NCBI GenBank assembly: GCA_003116875.1
Contig: BCKT01000003.1
Span: forward strand, 499,143-563,142
Source: Takashimella koratensis
Taxonomy: Eukaryota; Basidiomycota; Tremellomycetes; Trichosporonales; Tetragoniomycetaceae
Direction: 5' to 3'
DNA: 64,000 nucleotides
Position numbers and translations under genes: made by a program. Shown piece after piece: positions 42,876 through 53,343 of this stretch. Under the pieces are notes generated by a model. That model was given only the letters and a program-made list of their open reading frames with translations. It was not told where the DNA came from and did no database searches. Position 1 is the stretch's first letter; each line of letters begins with the position of its first letter.

Positions 42876-43372
42876 GGCAACAAACCCGGAGTGTTCGGTG
42901 GAAATTGAGTTGTGTCATATTAAATTTATATCTTTGCTGGAGGTTGAATCGTTTCCGAGATCGTGATCGAAAGTTTGAAGCGTGTCTGTATTGTCTTGCC
43001 GTCTCTCCTAATCGAGACAAGAGCATGCCTAGGTATCATAGACGCAAAGAGAAAGAGATGTAAGGATTGAGACTACGGGGGCCGAGTCAGGTGAAGATCA
43101 CGTGACGTGCTGATGCGTCCCCTGCGTTTCATCCTTTTTCTGCATTGTTCGTGTCCACCTCGTCCCCATCTCTTCTCTTCTCATCTCATCTCATCTCATC
43201 TACGTCTCCATCATTTACATCACACTTCTTGTATCGTATCCAGCTACACGCGGCATCCAGGCATCACACTTAGCGCCCGTCCTTCTCCTTGTTCATAGCC
43301 CGAGTCGCAATCCTTCCTTCCGGACATTGCACCCATCACCATCCAAACGCTTTCGTCCTCGTTGTCGCGACG
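42876..43372. promoter_or_regulatory. Intergenic promoter of the AAA ATPase, with E-box and TCTCA repeat
   Basis: The 497 bp hold the YOR1 3' region and the next promoter. ATCACGTGACGTG at 43097-43109 includes CACGTG (43099-43104). A run of TCTCA/TCATC pentamers (43170-43200), like the one before ILV3, makes the leader pyrimidine-rich. No gene is seen. Confidence 0.5.
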
Positions 43373-46300
43373 ATGCTATCTTCGTCGGCCGCGTTGAGGG
43401 TTCATCCCATCACCAGAGCGACACGCATTCACTCCACTTTTTCTGCCAGACGATACCTGTCCATTACCTCGCCTCGTCCGCTTCCACGTCAACCCTGGAG
43501 CTCGGCACCTCGAGTCAACCCTAGGTCGGCGGCTTCCGCTCCGGATGCTCAAGCCCTGCCCACCGAGGATCGTATGAAAGATGTAAAAGCATCTGCAGCT
43601 GGACCTCCAGAATCACCCATTGATCCTTCAGACCCGCCGCTTCCGCCCTCTTCATCGTCCTTTCCTGACATGGCCGTCTCATTGATATCTTGTACGGAGG
43701 ACACGAGCGCCCCACTTCTGCCTGAATACCGACCGGTGTTTCAAACCTTGTCGGCAGCATTTCTTCCCGCAAACCAGACTTTGTCTGCCTCGTCTGAGAG
43801 ATCTGCAGCCGAAGCCCGAAGAATTCGCACCACGAGCTCGACTCCTGAACGTGAACCGGTTGTCGCACTTGTGTGTCCATTCGAAGGCGGTGACCATTAC
43901 GTGTCTCAAGCAGTGCAGACTGTGGCCGCTCATCTCGATGCGGAGGTTCTGAAGATCGATCTCGCACTAGCTCTAGGTTTCGATGGGGCAGGATCTCCTA
44001 TGGCAGACGCTGGTGAGCTTGGCCATTGTGTCCTTGTCTGACTTAAAAGGTATGTCTGCACCTACAATACCACAGGATACGAACCCTTTATTCCGTCAGC
44101 CAAACGGCGCTCGGTCGCCAGATCAACATTCACCGGCTGCCATGGACGAAGAAGACGAAGACATTGAAGACATGATGGGAAAGCCGAATGTCGTCTCGAT
44201 TCCCATGTTTGGCGTCAGCCCAGGAATGCCAATGATGCGAGGCGGCGCCGGTGGATCGAAAGGACAATCCGTCATCGAGGAGAAATGGGTGACGTTTTTT
44301 CAGCGCCTGATCAACTTGCCTTCGCCAACTGAAAACGACGCAGCGGCAGCCCCTCGTAAACGAATTCTTTTGCTCGAATCGTCGTCGGCAATGGCGGAAA
44401 CGTTCCCGATCTGGTGGCCATCGTTACTCGAGACCGTCAAGCAACGGCGAAGCTCGAACTCTGTCTCTAAAAAAGTCCCACGAAAAGGAAAGTCGTCCGA
44501 CTCATCCCCATTGCCAATTTCGCCTACCACAATCGTGCTTTCTTGCCCCCCGTCGCTACTGCTCCCACACACAGGAGATTTCACTGGTGACCTGCCCGAT
44601 GGCCCGACAGCTGTTGCCTCCGACATTCGCTCTACCATTGAATCGGCTTTGTCGGAGAAGTTTGGGGGCGTGGGCATTAGCGTGATCGGCGGGGACAAGG
44701 GAGATTCTAATGAAGAGAAGATTTGGTGGAGTAGCGAGGAAGGGGATAGTCAAGGTCGACTGCTTCGAGATAAGCGGCGGCTGCAAGGTCTTCTCGATGA
44801 AGGGTAGGATAAGACTAGTTGTTAGTGCTGACAATCAGTCCCGGCTCACTCCTGCCAGCCTTTACCAGCAATGCCAGCCGCAGAAACGTCCACAGCACCG
44901 GCAATCCCATCGTCGACTCACTTTTGCAGCGTACGCAGTCATCCACAAGCTCAAACACAGAATCAAGAATTGCGTGGAGGACACTTGCCATTCTCCCCCC
45001 CGCCCGCGACCTATCAGCCGAACATCGGGAACGGGTCTTTCGTCGACGAGTGGTTTCCGTGGCTCTACTGCAGAAAGCTTTGATAGACGTTGGTGGCCAG
45101 CTCGAGGACCCTCTCGCCATCTTGAGACACTCTGAGAGCGTTGAAAAACAAAAACGGGGAAGACGATCGCGAGCTACCCGCCGACGAGCTGACGCGATCA
45201 CTGCGCTTTTGCAAGATTGGGATGAGATCGTCGTCCCATGGCTTGACGCTCAAAACTTGGCTTCGGCGACGGTTGGGCGTATCATCGGCACTCAAGGCGC
45301 TCCGGCACACGAGCTCGTATCTGTTCGATGGCAGGACATTTTAGATGCCAACCTGGCGGATATCGACTCTTTGAACCACACTGAAGACGTCATCAAGCAA
45401 CATCTCTCGGTGGCTGCGATAAAGGAGGCGGTGTCAGCCTCGGAAACGGCAAGCCCATCAAACAACAGCTCGGACCCCATCATCGATGCGCTCAAAAAAG
45501 GGAAAAATGTTTCTGCCCACGAGAAACGACTTTTGCCATGTATAGTGGAAACCGCGAAGCTGGCCTCGACTTCCTTCCAAGACGTTCATCTTCCGGACAA
45601 GACCATCGACGGAGTCCGAACACTGGTTTCTCTACCTCTTCTCTACCCTGAAGCGTTCCATGGAGGCATCCTTCGGCAACACGCAACAAGCGGAGCATTG
45701 CTTTTTGGCCCCCCCGGTACCGGCAAAACTCTACTCGTACGAGCAGTCGCAAAAGAAGGAGGAGCGCGGATGTTGGCCATTCAGGTAAGCTTTGGGCTAA
45801 GTTTATCTGCTGAGATGGCTTAGCCGAGTGATGTCAACGACATGTATGTCGGAGAAGGAGAAAAGCTGTGAGTCTACAGTTGTTTGTGATCAAGTATCTG
45901 ACCGCGTCTCAGGGTGAAGGCGGTATTCTCTCTCGCGCGCAAACTTTCTCCTTGTGTCATCTTCTTGGATGAGGTGGATTCGCTCTTCGGTGCTCGGGCT
46001 TCGAGAGACGCATCGGGTGGTGCCAAAGCTCACAATCAAGTTTTAACGGAATTCATGCAAGAAATGGACGGTCTGAGTTCAGCTATCTCCAACCGTGACA
46101 AACGCATCGTGGTCATCGGTGCCACCAATCGACCGTTTGACTTGGATGACGCCATTCTTCGACGGCTACCGAGGCGTCTGCTTGTGGATCTTCCAGGTCC
46201 CGAGGATCGTCTTGGTAAGTCTCTTCTTGCATTGCCGCCGCTGATCATCTAGCCATCTTAAAGATCCTTCTCAGAGACGAAGTCATTGGAGAAGACGTAG

Positions 46301-47028
46301 ATCTTGACCGACTTGCAAAAGAAACTGAGGGATACTCTGGCTCGGACTTGAAGCGTAAGTGGTCCATGTCTTTCATCGTTGACATTCCAGATCTGTGTAT
46401 TAGTGCAGCGTTGGCCTCTTTGAAAGAAGTTGTGGAACTTCCTTGGATCACGAAACGGGATAGCTCCAGCGCAACTCATGCTTCGAGTACCGGAAACAAC
46501 GTGACGGAGGGAAGCGTGATTGACTCTGCTTCGAAATCTCCCTCCGTTGACATTCCTCTCGTATCTTTGCCGAAGATGAGCTCAGATAACGCTTTCAATT
46601 CCGCAAAAATGGACTCTGTGGCTTCTCCTCAAGTGACCCATCCGCCCAAGTTGGCATCAGGGGTCGAAGAAGTCGCACAACTTCAAACCAGCGAAAATTC
46701 CGAGCCGTCCAAGGACGTTTCTCTGAAAGAGGAGGATGACAAACAGTCCGAGGACAGTCAACTGAAGAGAACAGTCTATCGGCGGCATTTTACGACTGCC
46801 CTTGCCGAGATTCGGCCATCCTCGACTGAGGCAGGCACACTTCCTGAGCTACGACGAGTGAGTAACGTGTTATGACGGCGGTTGACAATGCATCAGTGGG
46901 CGGAGCAATATGGCGAAGGCGGGAAACGTCAAGGAAGCAAGAGTGGATTCGGCAAAGGCTTCGGATTTGGCATGGAGCCTGGCAACAATAGAGAGTCTGG
47001 GTATGGTCGAGTTACCCAGGACGACTGA
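43373..47028 (+). CDS. Mitochondrial AAA ATPase, Msp1/ATAD1-like
   Basis: An AAA ATPase of the meiotic clade, likely acting at mitochondria. ATG 43373 starts an Arg/Ser-rich presequence (MLSSSAALRVHPITRATRIH). A long family-specific N-terminal region follows, with EPVVALVCPFEGGDHYVSQA, ISVIGGDKGDSNEEKIWW and DLALALGF-type segments. The AAA module near the C-terminus has FGPPGTGKTLLVRAVAKEGG (Walker A), DMYVGEGEKLVKAVFSLAR (pore loop), CVIFLDEVDSLFGARASRD (Walker B), IVVIGATNRPFDLDDAILRR and LPRRLLVDLPGPEDRL (arginine fingers, Msp1-like). About 110 residues of Ser/Glu-rich sequence interrupt the small AAA domain between VELPWITKRD and RTVYRRHFTTALAEI. Stop TGA 47026-47028. Msp1 itself is a short outer-membrane protein, so this is a longer fungal relative, perhaps matrix-facing. 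Confidence 0.75.
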
Positions 47029-47084
47029 GAGAAAGAGATCAATAGACACTATATAATGTATGCATAGCGATGATTATGTTGTTA

Positions 47085-49323
47085 TTATTGCTCGATGCAA
47101 AGCCGCAAGGTTTCGAGGCGTTTTTGAAGAGCTTCCAAGCGGTTTTGACGCTTAGCGACCAGCTCGTCTAGCCCATTGGCAGCGACAGACGGTTTGGCCA
47201 CGACCATAGTTTCAATAACAGACTGATACTGTGCCTCCGCAAATCAGCGATGACCATTGATGAAGACTTACTGAAAGGTCGTCTCGCATAAGGTTCATGA
47301 CCCGATCCCAGTCCTTCCAGAAGCGCTTTTGGGCACGAGCCCAAAGGGATTGGCCGATATACAGACCAGACACGATTGTCAAGGTAGCGAGCCCCGCTGC
47401 GGTGAGTCCTGAGATGGCTGAAATCATGGCAAGAATCCAACTGGCTGAGACCCCCGCAATCATGAACGCGCACGTCGACAGAATGGTTTTTTGCGCAGAT
47501 CGCTGGATTCGGGGAACGACGACCTCGATCATTTGAGTGCGCCGATTCACAAACGGCGCGAGCAGGATCTTCGGGGTGACCGGAGGTATAGACACTGACA
47601 ACGAACGAAGGTGATTCAGGAGGAGTTGAGAGGAAAAGGGATGACCCGGTGAATCCGGTGATCTTGATGCGAGTTTGCGCACTGTCGCATCGGCCGCCTT
47701 AGATAACTCGGATTGAAGCTCGTAAAGCTGTCCTGCCTCATATACAAGCTTTCATCAGTGATTGAAAAGACACGGACTCACATGTTCTTCCAACTTCCTT
47801 CCAAAAGCGACAGAAAAATATGATCCGAGCTCTGCTCCCACGTCGTCAACTCTTAATCTGGCCAGAAGGCTGAGCCATGAGAGACGAGAGGTGAACACTC
47901 TTCGCAGGTGAAGCTGTGAGGTGTTGAGACTGTGTTGCACACTGCCTTCCACCATGGCACCGTCGACTCCGCGAGTGATCACGCTCGCGTTTCGCTTTTG
48001 CCCCGATGCCAAAGAGGCTTGCCTTCGCAATTCTCCAATAACACCGGTGGTAGAGCGAAGTACCTCTCTGTCGGACTCTAGTACGCTTGACACGTATTGA
48101 AGTACGAGCTGAAGATTGTTACTCGTCGTGGCGAGTTGAGGCTGTTCAGGCAAAGACTGAGCAAGTGCAGTTTGCATCGGGCCGAGGCGCGACTCCAGAA
48201 AACTTTTCTGAAACTGATCAAAGGCGTCTGCCTGGCGGACAGACGAATGCGACAGAGCCTGCGACAGAGCCCTGAGAGATTGCAACGCTCGATCCGATTC
48301 GACGAAGAACGTGGTAGGGCATTCTTCAAAAACGCTCTTCAAAGAATTGGTGATTTTCGCTTCGGACATTGAAGACGGCAGGGGTCCATTGACGGCGATT
48401 CGCACGCAATTTCGAGACTTGATAAACGGAAGAAGTCGGTTGATGGACGGGACTAATAGCAAACGGATGGGATCCAAGACAACGAGCACAGCGTCACAAG
48501 CCATGATCTCTGAGGCGTTCGCCTCGTGGTCGTTCACTAAAGTATCAGCAAAACATGGGACAATGAATAAACATACGTTGGATTTCTACGACGTCGTAGC
48601 CTGAGGCTTGAAGCCAAGAGGAAGGGAGTTGCAGGTGTTTGTCTGTTCGGCTGGTCTCAACGCCATGACTGATTGGCTGTTAGTGAAGGCCAACGTCTGA
48701 GTACCAACGTGAGAGTAATGACATCGTTACTGCTCCCTGTGTATCGCTCAAGAAGGTTCTCTCTTGTAGACTTGTCATCCAGTAGGGGATCCTGGAGGAA
48801 AGCGGATACCAAATCACGAGGACCGCTCAAAACATCTCCTATAACTATATCATTAGTTTGAAAGTGTTTTACAAAACGACGTACCAGCAAGCCTCCCTCG
48901 TCGTCCAGCAGTCAAGTCTGATTTGATATGCGCTGTCCGCTCTGCCCATTCACCAGAGCCTCCAATGTCATTGATGAGGATATCTTGAATGCCATTGACG
49001 CAGTTGAGCAGAGTGGGCGAAAACGGGGGCGGCTGTCGGCGAGGGACCGAGGAGGTCGTGGATTGGAAAGAAGGAGCAATGCTCTGCTGAGTGGCGGCTG
49101 AGGCATCCAAGGATGCGTAAGATCGACCGGACCGTGGGTGAATGTGATGTTGGGTTCGAGTGAGAGATTGAAGGGTAGTGGGTAACAAATGGGAATGAGG
49201 GAGAATGGCAAGGGGAGGTAATGTCGTGGGCTGAGCACGGAGTGACGAAAATGGCCGGTGTAGAGGAACAGAGCCTATCCGCGGTCTTGCTCTATGCAGC
49301 TGGGCGTGAGCACACCTGTACAT
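47085..49323 (-). CDS. Mitochondrial dynamin-like membrane protein, Mmc1-type
   Basis: It starts MYRCAHAQLHRARPRIGSVP at 49323, an Arg/His-rich, acid-free sequence typical of mitochondrial targeting. The next conserved part is GDVLSGPRDLVSAFLQDPLL, which sits where a dynamin P-loop would be but lacks GKS/T. ACDAVLVVLDPIRLLLVPSI and CVRIAVNGPLP fit G-domain strands. A long helical part follows (QLVLQYVSSVLESDREVLRS; WLSLLARLRVDDVGAELGSY). The C-terminal part has two apposed hydrophobic segments (FMIAGVSASWILAMISAISG and LATLTIVSGLYIG), as in mitofusin-like or bacterial-dynamin-like paddles, then a short helix ending LRLCIEQ (stop 47085-47087). This layout fits the fungal Mmc1 family of degenerate dynamins; I am unsure of the name. 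Convergent with the AAA gene, 56 bp between stops. Confidence 0.55.
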
Positions 49324-49808
49324 GGCGTGAGAGGCCGTGAGCGAGTGGTCTAAGCTGGCGCAGAGGGAGGAGTGAAGAGTGAGGAGAGCAGAGGAGAGCA
49401 GAGGAAAGAGGATGCTGAAAATGTCTTGCGGTCATGTTGACGATTACAAACGGGGTAATGACCGGGTCTGAGGTTTCTAATCCCCGTTGTAATCAACCAA
49501 AGCTGCAATCCTAATGCAGCGCTGCCTGGGTGGAGGTCCGTGCCTGAGCCACGCGAGAGGACATGGCAACGCACAAACCACAACAAACACGAGACGAGAC
49601 GAGACACAACTCTCTCCCTCTCCATCCTCCACTACCACCACTACCAACTCCGCCTCCGCCGCACGTCACCAGCTCACTCAAGCTACTCCGATCTCCCAGC
49701 TGGTGCTTCTTCACGCTTAAACCCCCATCCCTGGACTCGGCGCCCGACCGTCTCACACCGGTTCATCAAACAACCCTTCAATCGGTCGCGTTCGCCCACC
49801 CCATCATC
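49324..49808. promoter_or_regulatory. Divergent promoter of dynamin-like gene and TEM1
   Basis: The 485-bp spacer has 'gagcagaggagagcagagg' purine repeats (about 49384-49405) near the minus-strand gene and 'acgagacgagacgagac' repeats (about 49588-49603) towards TEM1. An ATG at 49563 is in frame with TEM1 with no stop between, so an N-terminally extended form is possible. Confidence 0.4.
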
Positions 49809-50688
49809 ATGGCTGAACAAGGCTACATCTCTTCGGGCTCAGGCAGCGGACGCGTGTCGGGTGGTGAAGGAGGGGATAGGAATTCGTGAGTCGCCAGACT
49901 AACTCCTGTTGACCTCAACAGTATCGTCCTCAAAGTGGGCATGGTGGGAGATTCGCAAATTGGCAAGACGTCATTGATGGTCAAATACGTCGAGGGTAGC
50001 TTCGAGTGAGTCTGGTCCTTGAACCCCTCTAATCGCGTGCAGTGAGGACTACATTCAAACACTGGGCGTCAACTTTATGGAGAAGACAATCACAATACGG
50101 AACACAGAAATCACTTTCTCCGTAGGTTGGCAAGCACATCCTCCTCTAACAGTCGCAGATCTGGGATCTCGGTGGTCAACGGGAGTTCGTTTCGATGTTG
50201 CCATTGGTCTCAAACGATGCGGTAGCGATTCTTTTCATGTTCGACCTGACGCGAAAGGCGACTTTGAACAGTATCAAAGAGTGGTACAGACAGGCACGCG
50301 GGTTTAACAAGGTTGGTCAACATCAGCGTTTCGGCTAGCTAACATGAAGACGGCGATTCCAGTACTCATCGGTACCAAATACGACGCGTTCACATCGCTT
50401 CCTCGTGAAGAGCAAGAAGAAGTCACTAAGCAGGCCCGTCGGTTCTCAAAGGCGATGCATGCACCACTGGTACGTTAAAGACTATTGCCTTGGCCTGCGG
50501 CTCATTTTATCAGATTTTTTGCTCGACCTCGCATTCTATCAACGTTCAAAAGATCTTTAAGATCGTTCTGGCCAAAGCATTCGACCTGAAGGTGAGTCTC
50601 TTAATGACCACTTTCGCTCATATCGCAGTGTGTGATTCCCGAGATAGACGAAGTCGGTGAGCCAATTCTGTTGTACGTCGATGTGTAA
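49809..50688 (+). CDS. TEM1: Small GTPase Tem1/Spg1
   Basis: Ras-like GTPase that triggers mitotic exit and septation (MEN in budding yeast, SIN in fission yeast). ATG 49809 starts a Gly/Ser-rich tail ([20 protein letters not shown]). The G motifs are [20 protein letters not shown] (G1), [11 protein letters not shown] (switch I), [20 protein letters not shown] (G3, with the DLGG typical of the family), [20 protein letters not shown] and [11 protein letters not shown] (G4, TKYD). The C-terminus ends VDV with no CAAX cysteine, as in Spg1. Introns at about 49887-49920, 50009-50041, 50121-50158 and four or five more were placed by frame. Stop TAA 50686-50688, only 35 bp from the convergent HAD gene. 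Confidence 0.95.
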
Positions 50689-50723
50689 CATGCGAGACGC
50701 CGCTACGATGTACGAACTTCTCC

Positions 50724-51622
50724 TCAGCACTGAAGGATCGCTGCGAGTTTTGCAAGACCACCTTGGGCTCCAGCACTTCTACGACCATCTATGAACACGT
50801 CTGCTTCTTCACGAACCTTGTCCATATCCTCATCGGGATCTTCCGTATCCCTCCATATGTATACAGTCTTCATTCCTCTAATCGTCAGCCACGATTTCGC
50901 TGATATACGTACACTTTCTTTGCCGCTCGAAGGTCATAGGCATGAGCAGCAACCATGGCTACGCTCTCTGGCTCGCGATCAAGAAGCTTGAGGCAGGTTT
51001 CATACATCTCAGGGTCAGGCTGGATGGTCAGCGCGGATCCAATGCCAGAGCTACCTTCGTGTGACCAAGAAGTTGAGAAGAGAACGCCGAGTGAAACGGT
51101 AGACCAGAGGATCCAAGAATATCCAATTGCAGTCGAGTCGAGCCATTTGCCAGCACAACACTAGACGTCAGCTGGATTCTCCTCACAAGCTGAGCTTACA
51201 CATCGAATTTTGTCCGCAGTTTCTCGATACCTTCTTTGGAATCTAGCCAGCCTGTTATGATCAGTCAAGTTCCTTGTTACAACTTAACTGGTCTGATGGT
51301 GCCATTGGGACACCAGTTGAGTCTGCGAATGCTCATCACATGTAACAGCATGCTGCTGCAAGAGACGATCCAAAGTAATTTTATGGACAATATCGATCTC
51401 CGGACTCGGCTCTCCGCGTGCGAACGAGGCCAATATGAAGTCGAAGAACGCCTGACGCCACTCAGTTGCAAATGCGGATGGATCTGTCAAAGTTGGAATC
51501 GTCGTTGAGAGACAATTGGTGATACCCGTGTGCCAGTCTACACATGTTCCCATTAAATCGAAGGTCAATGACGTTACTCCATCAAGGACCGCTCTCTCAG
51601 CGACAAAAGATACGTCGGTCAT
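50724..51622 (-). CDS. HAD-superfamily hydrolase, type II haloacid dehalogenase-like
   Basis: A cytosolic HAD hydrolase of the 2-haloacid dehalogenase subgroup. It starts MTDVSFVAERAVLDGVTSLT at 51622. The nucleophile motif is LTFDLMGTCVDWHTGI. After introns come WLDSKEGIEKLRTKFD, then LANGSTRLQLDILG (motif II Ser), GLPFHSAFSSQLLGHTK with PDPEMYE (motif III Lys), and VAMVAAHAYDLRAAKKVGMK (motif IV, AH-x-x-DL). The end is GGLAKLAAILQC (stop 50724-50726). All four HAD motifs are present, so it looks active. The true substrate is unknown; many fungal members are labelled haloacid dehalogenase without evidence. Confidence 0.85.
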
Positions 51623-51776
51623 TATGAGCCAGTCACGCGACGATAACGCGGGTTCGGGACAATAGCCTGAAGGAAGTTGAAAGGTATAATAAACAACAAT
51701 ATGAACGAGGTCGTTTGGAGTAGCAAAGCAAAGTAGACGGATAAAGCCATAAGTGAGGGAGACATCTTGTTTGATT

Positions 51777-52957
51777 TTAACGACCGCCGGCGATAACCTG
51801 GTGGAGGTTTTGCTGTGCCTGATATGACGTGGTTTCAGTCAATCATTCTTTCGCCTGTGCAATGTGACTCACGGCGTCCAAAATTTGGCTTATTCTGGCC
51901 TCTCTCTGGAGTGCACGATGCTCCACATCGTCAATGTGCTGCAACCATTGATGTCGAAGCGCTGTTGTTTCCCCACTCGCCTTTTCTTTCGCATCCAGAA
52001 GCCCCTCGATCATCTGTCGGATACGTGATACGTCTTGGCTCGAAGGCGAGACGCTTCCACCGTTCGTTGTCGGAGACCTCGAGTCGTGCAAAACGTCCAG
52101 TTGATCGTGGACGGGGTCCTCATAACGAGTTGCCCCCTTGTGAATGTTGTTCCACTTCTCAAGTGCGGCTGCTGGGGTGCTCTCGATTATTTGTGTACCG
52201 TGCTCGCCAATTGCTTTGAGTTGTTTCATATCGACAACCGAGACCATCCTCGACTGTCGCTTGTTGCCTTTAACCGCGGACATCGAGAAGGTAGATGAGT
52301 TGCGGGTCGAAGGTTTGGGGAGCGGAGTTGACGCGGAGAACGACGAAGATTGGGAGAGGAGCGGGGTCACCTGATTGTCCTCTTTCCAAGTGGGTCCGAT
52401 ATTGTTGTCAAGGAGTCTCTCCAATCCCTACAAGCGTCAGCAGTGCCATGTCAATGCGCCTAACCTTGACGTATTGTTTGTATTGCTCGATCGTTCCGTG
52501 CTTTTCCTCATTGTCCCTGGAATCAGTGGAGGACGGATAAGTGTTCTTACCTTTGAGACTGGATGAAGAGATCCTCCGACGTTTGCCATTCGTGACGAAG
52601 AGTCTCGAGCTGGCCCCGAAGGTCGATGTTCTCTTGTTGAGACTGAAAGGTTAGGGGGGAGACAGATGAACTGCTCACTTTTCGAAGCAGCAACGACTGG
52701 TCTGCTAGTCTCTGACGGAGGAGGGATACCTGCGACGAAGATTAGAGCGATGAATGGGGCTAGTCCCTGCTCACCTCATCCTCGAGGTGATCGGTGATGT
52801 GACCCGGGGCGGGAGAGACCGTGACAGTATCGACGAGGACGAAAATATCCTGCTCGTCCTCTCTGATGGTGGGCACGGCGGCTAGTGGGGTGCTGCTCTT
52901 GAATGGAGAGGCAGAGGGGGGCCGAGTGCCGACAGATGCGGAGCGCTTGAGAGACAT
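51777..52957 (-). CDS. Unidentified coiled-coil protein
   Basis: I do not recognise this protein. It starts MSLKRSASVGTRPPSASPFK at 52957, a basic, Ser/Pro-rich tail. Short exons encode a predicted coiled coil: VSLLRQRLADQSLLLRK, QENIDLRGQLETLRHEWQTS, RDNEEKHGTIEQYKQYVK, GLERLLDNNIGPTWKED. A Ser/Thr-rich middle follows, then SVVDMKQLKAIGEHGTQIIE and a second helical part (RIRQMIEGLLDAKEKASGET; HIDDVEHRALQREARISQIL). The last exon gives AQQNLHQVIAGGR and TAA 51777-51779. Heptad-rich helices and a basic Ser-rich N-terminus suggest a structural role, perhaps at the spindle pole or cytoskeleton, but this is only a guess from composition. Confidence 0.7.
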
Positions 52958-53343
52958 GGTGGAGACGGATGCGATGGTTGGGAGGAGAAGAAGAGGCAAG
53001 TGACGCGATTGTTTGTGTCTTGTCTTGAGGGTGATGCTGGCGGTCAACCAAGCAACAAGCAAGCAACCGGCTAGCGCCTCGCGACGCAGGCACTGATGAT
53101 CACCATCACCATCATCATCACCATCACTGCCCTGACTGCCCTGACTGCCCTGCTCCCCATCACCGCCTCTGAAACACGCCCTCTGCCACCTGAAACCCCC
53201 CCCCCGCACTCCCCGCTATCAAAGTCCACGTCATTTCGTCCCGCCCCAATCTCTTTTTGGCCTTGGTTTATTGACAAGTCTCAAGTCTCTCCACTCCACT
53301 CTCTTCGCTCCTCAGCCCCTCAACCCCCCTCCCCCCTCTACCC
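52958..53343. promoter_or_regulatory. Divergent promoter of the coiled-coil gene and JJJ1, with short repeats
   Basis: The 386-bp spacer contains an imperfect (CAT/CAC)n tract, 'gatgatcaccatcaccatc' onward (53094-53127), directly followed by three copies of CTGCCCTGA/CTGCCCTG (53127-53152). The JJJ1 leader is very C-rich (runs of C8 at about 53201). No TATA box was seen. Confidence 0.5.
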
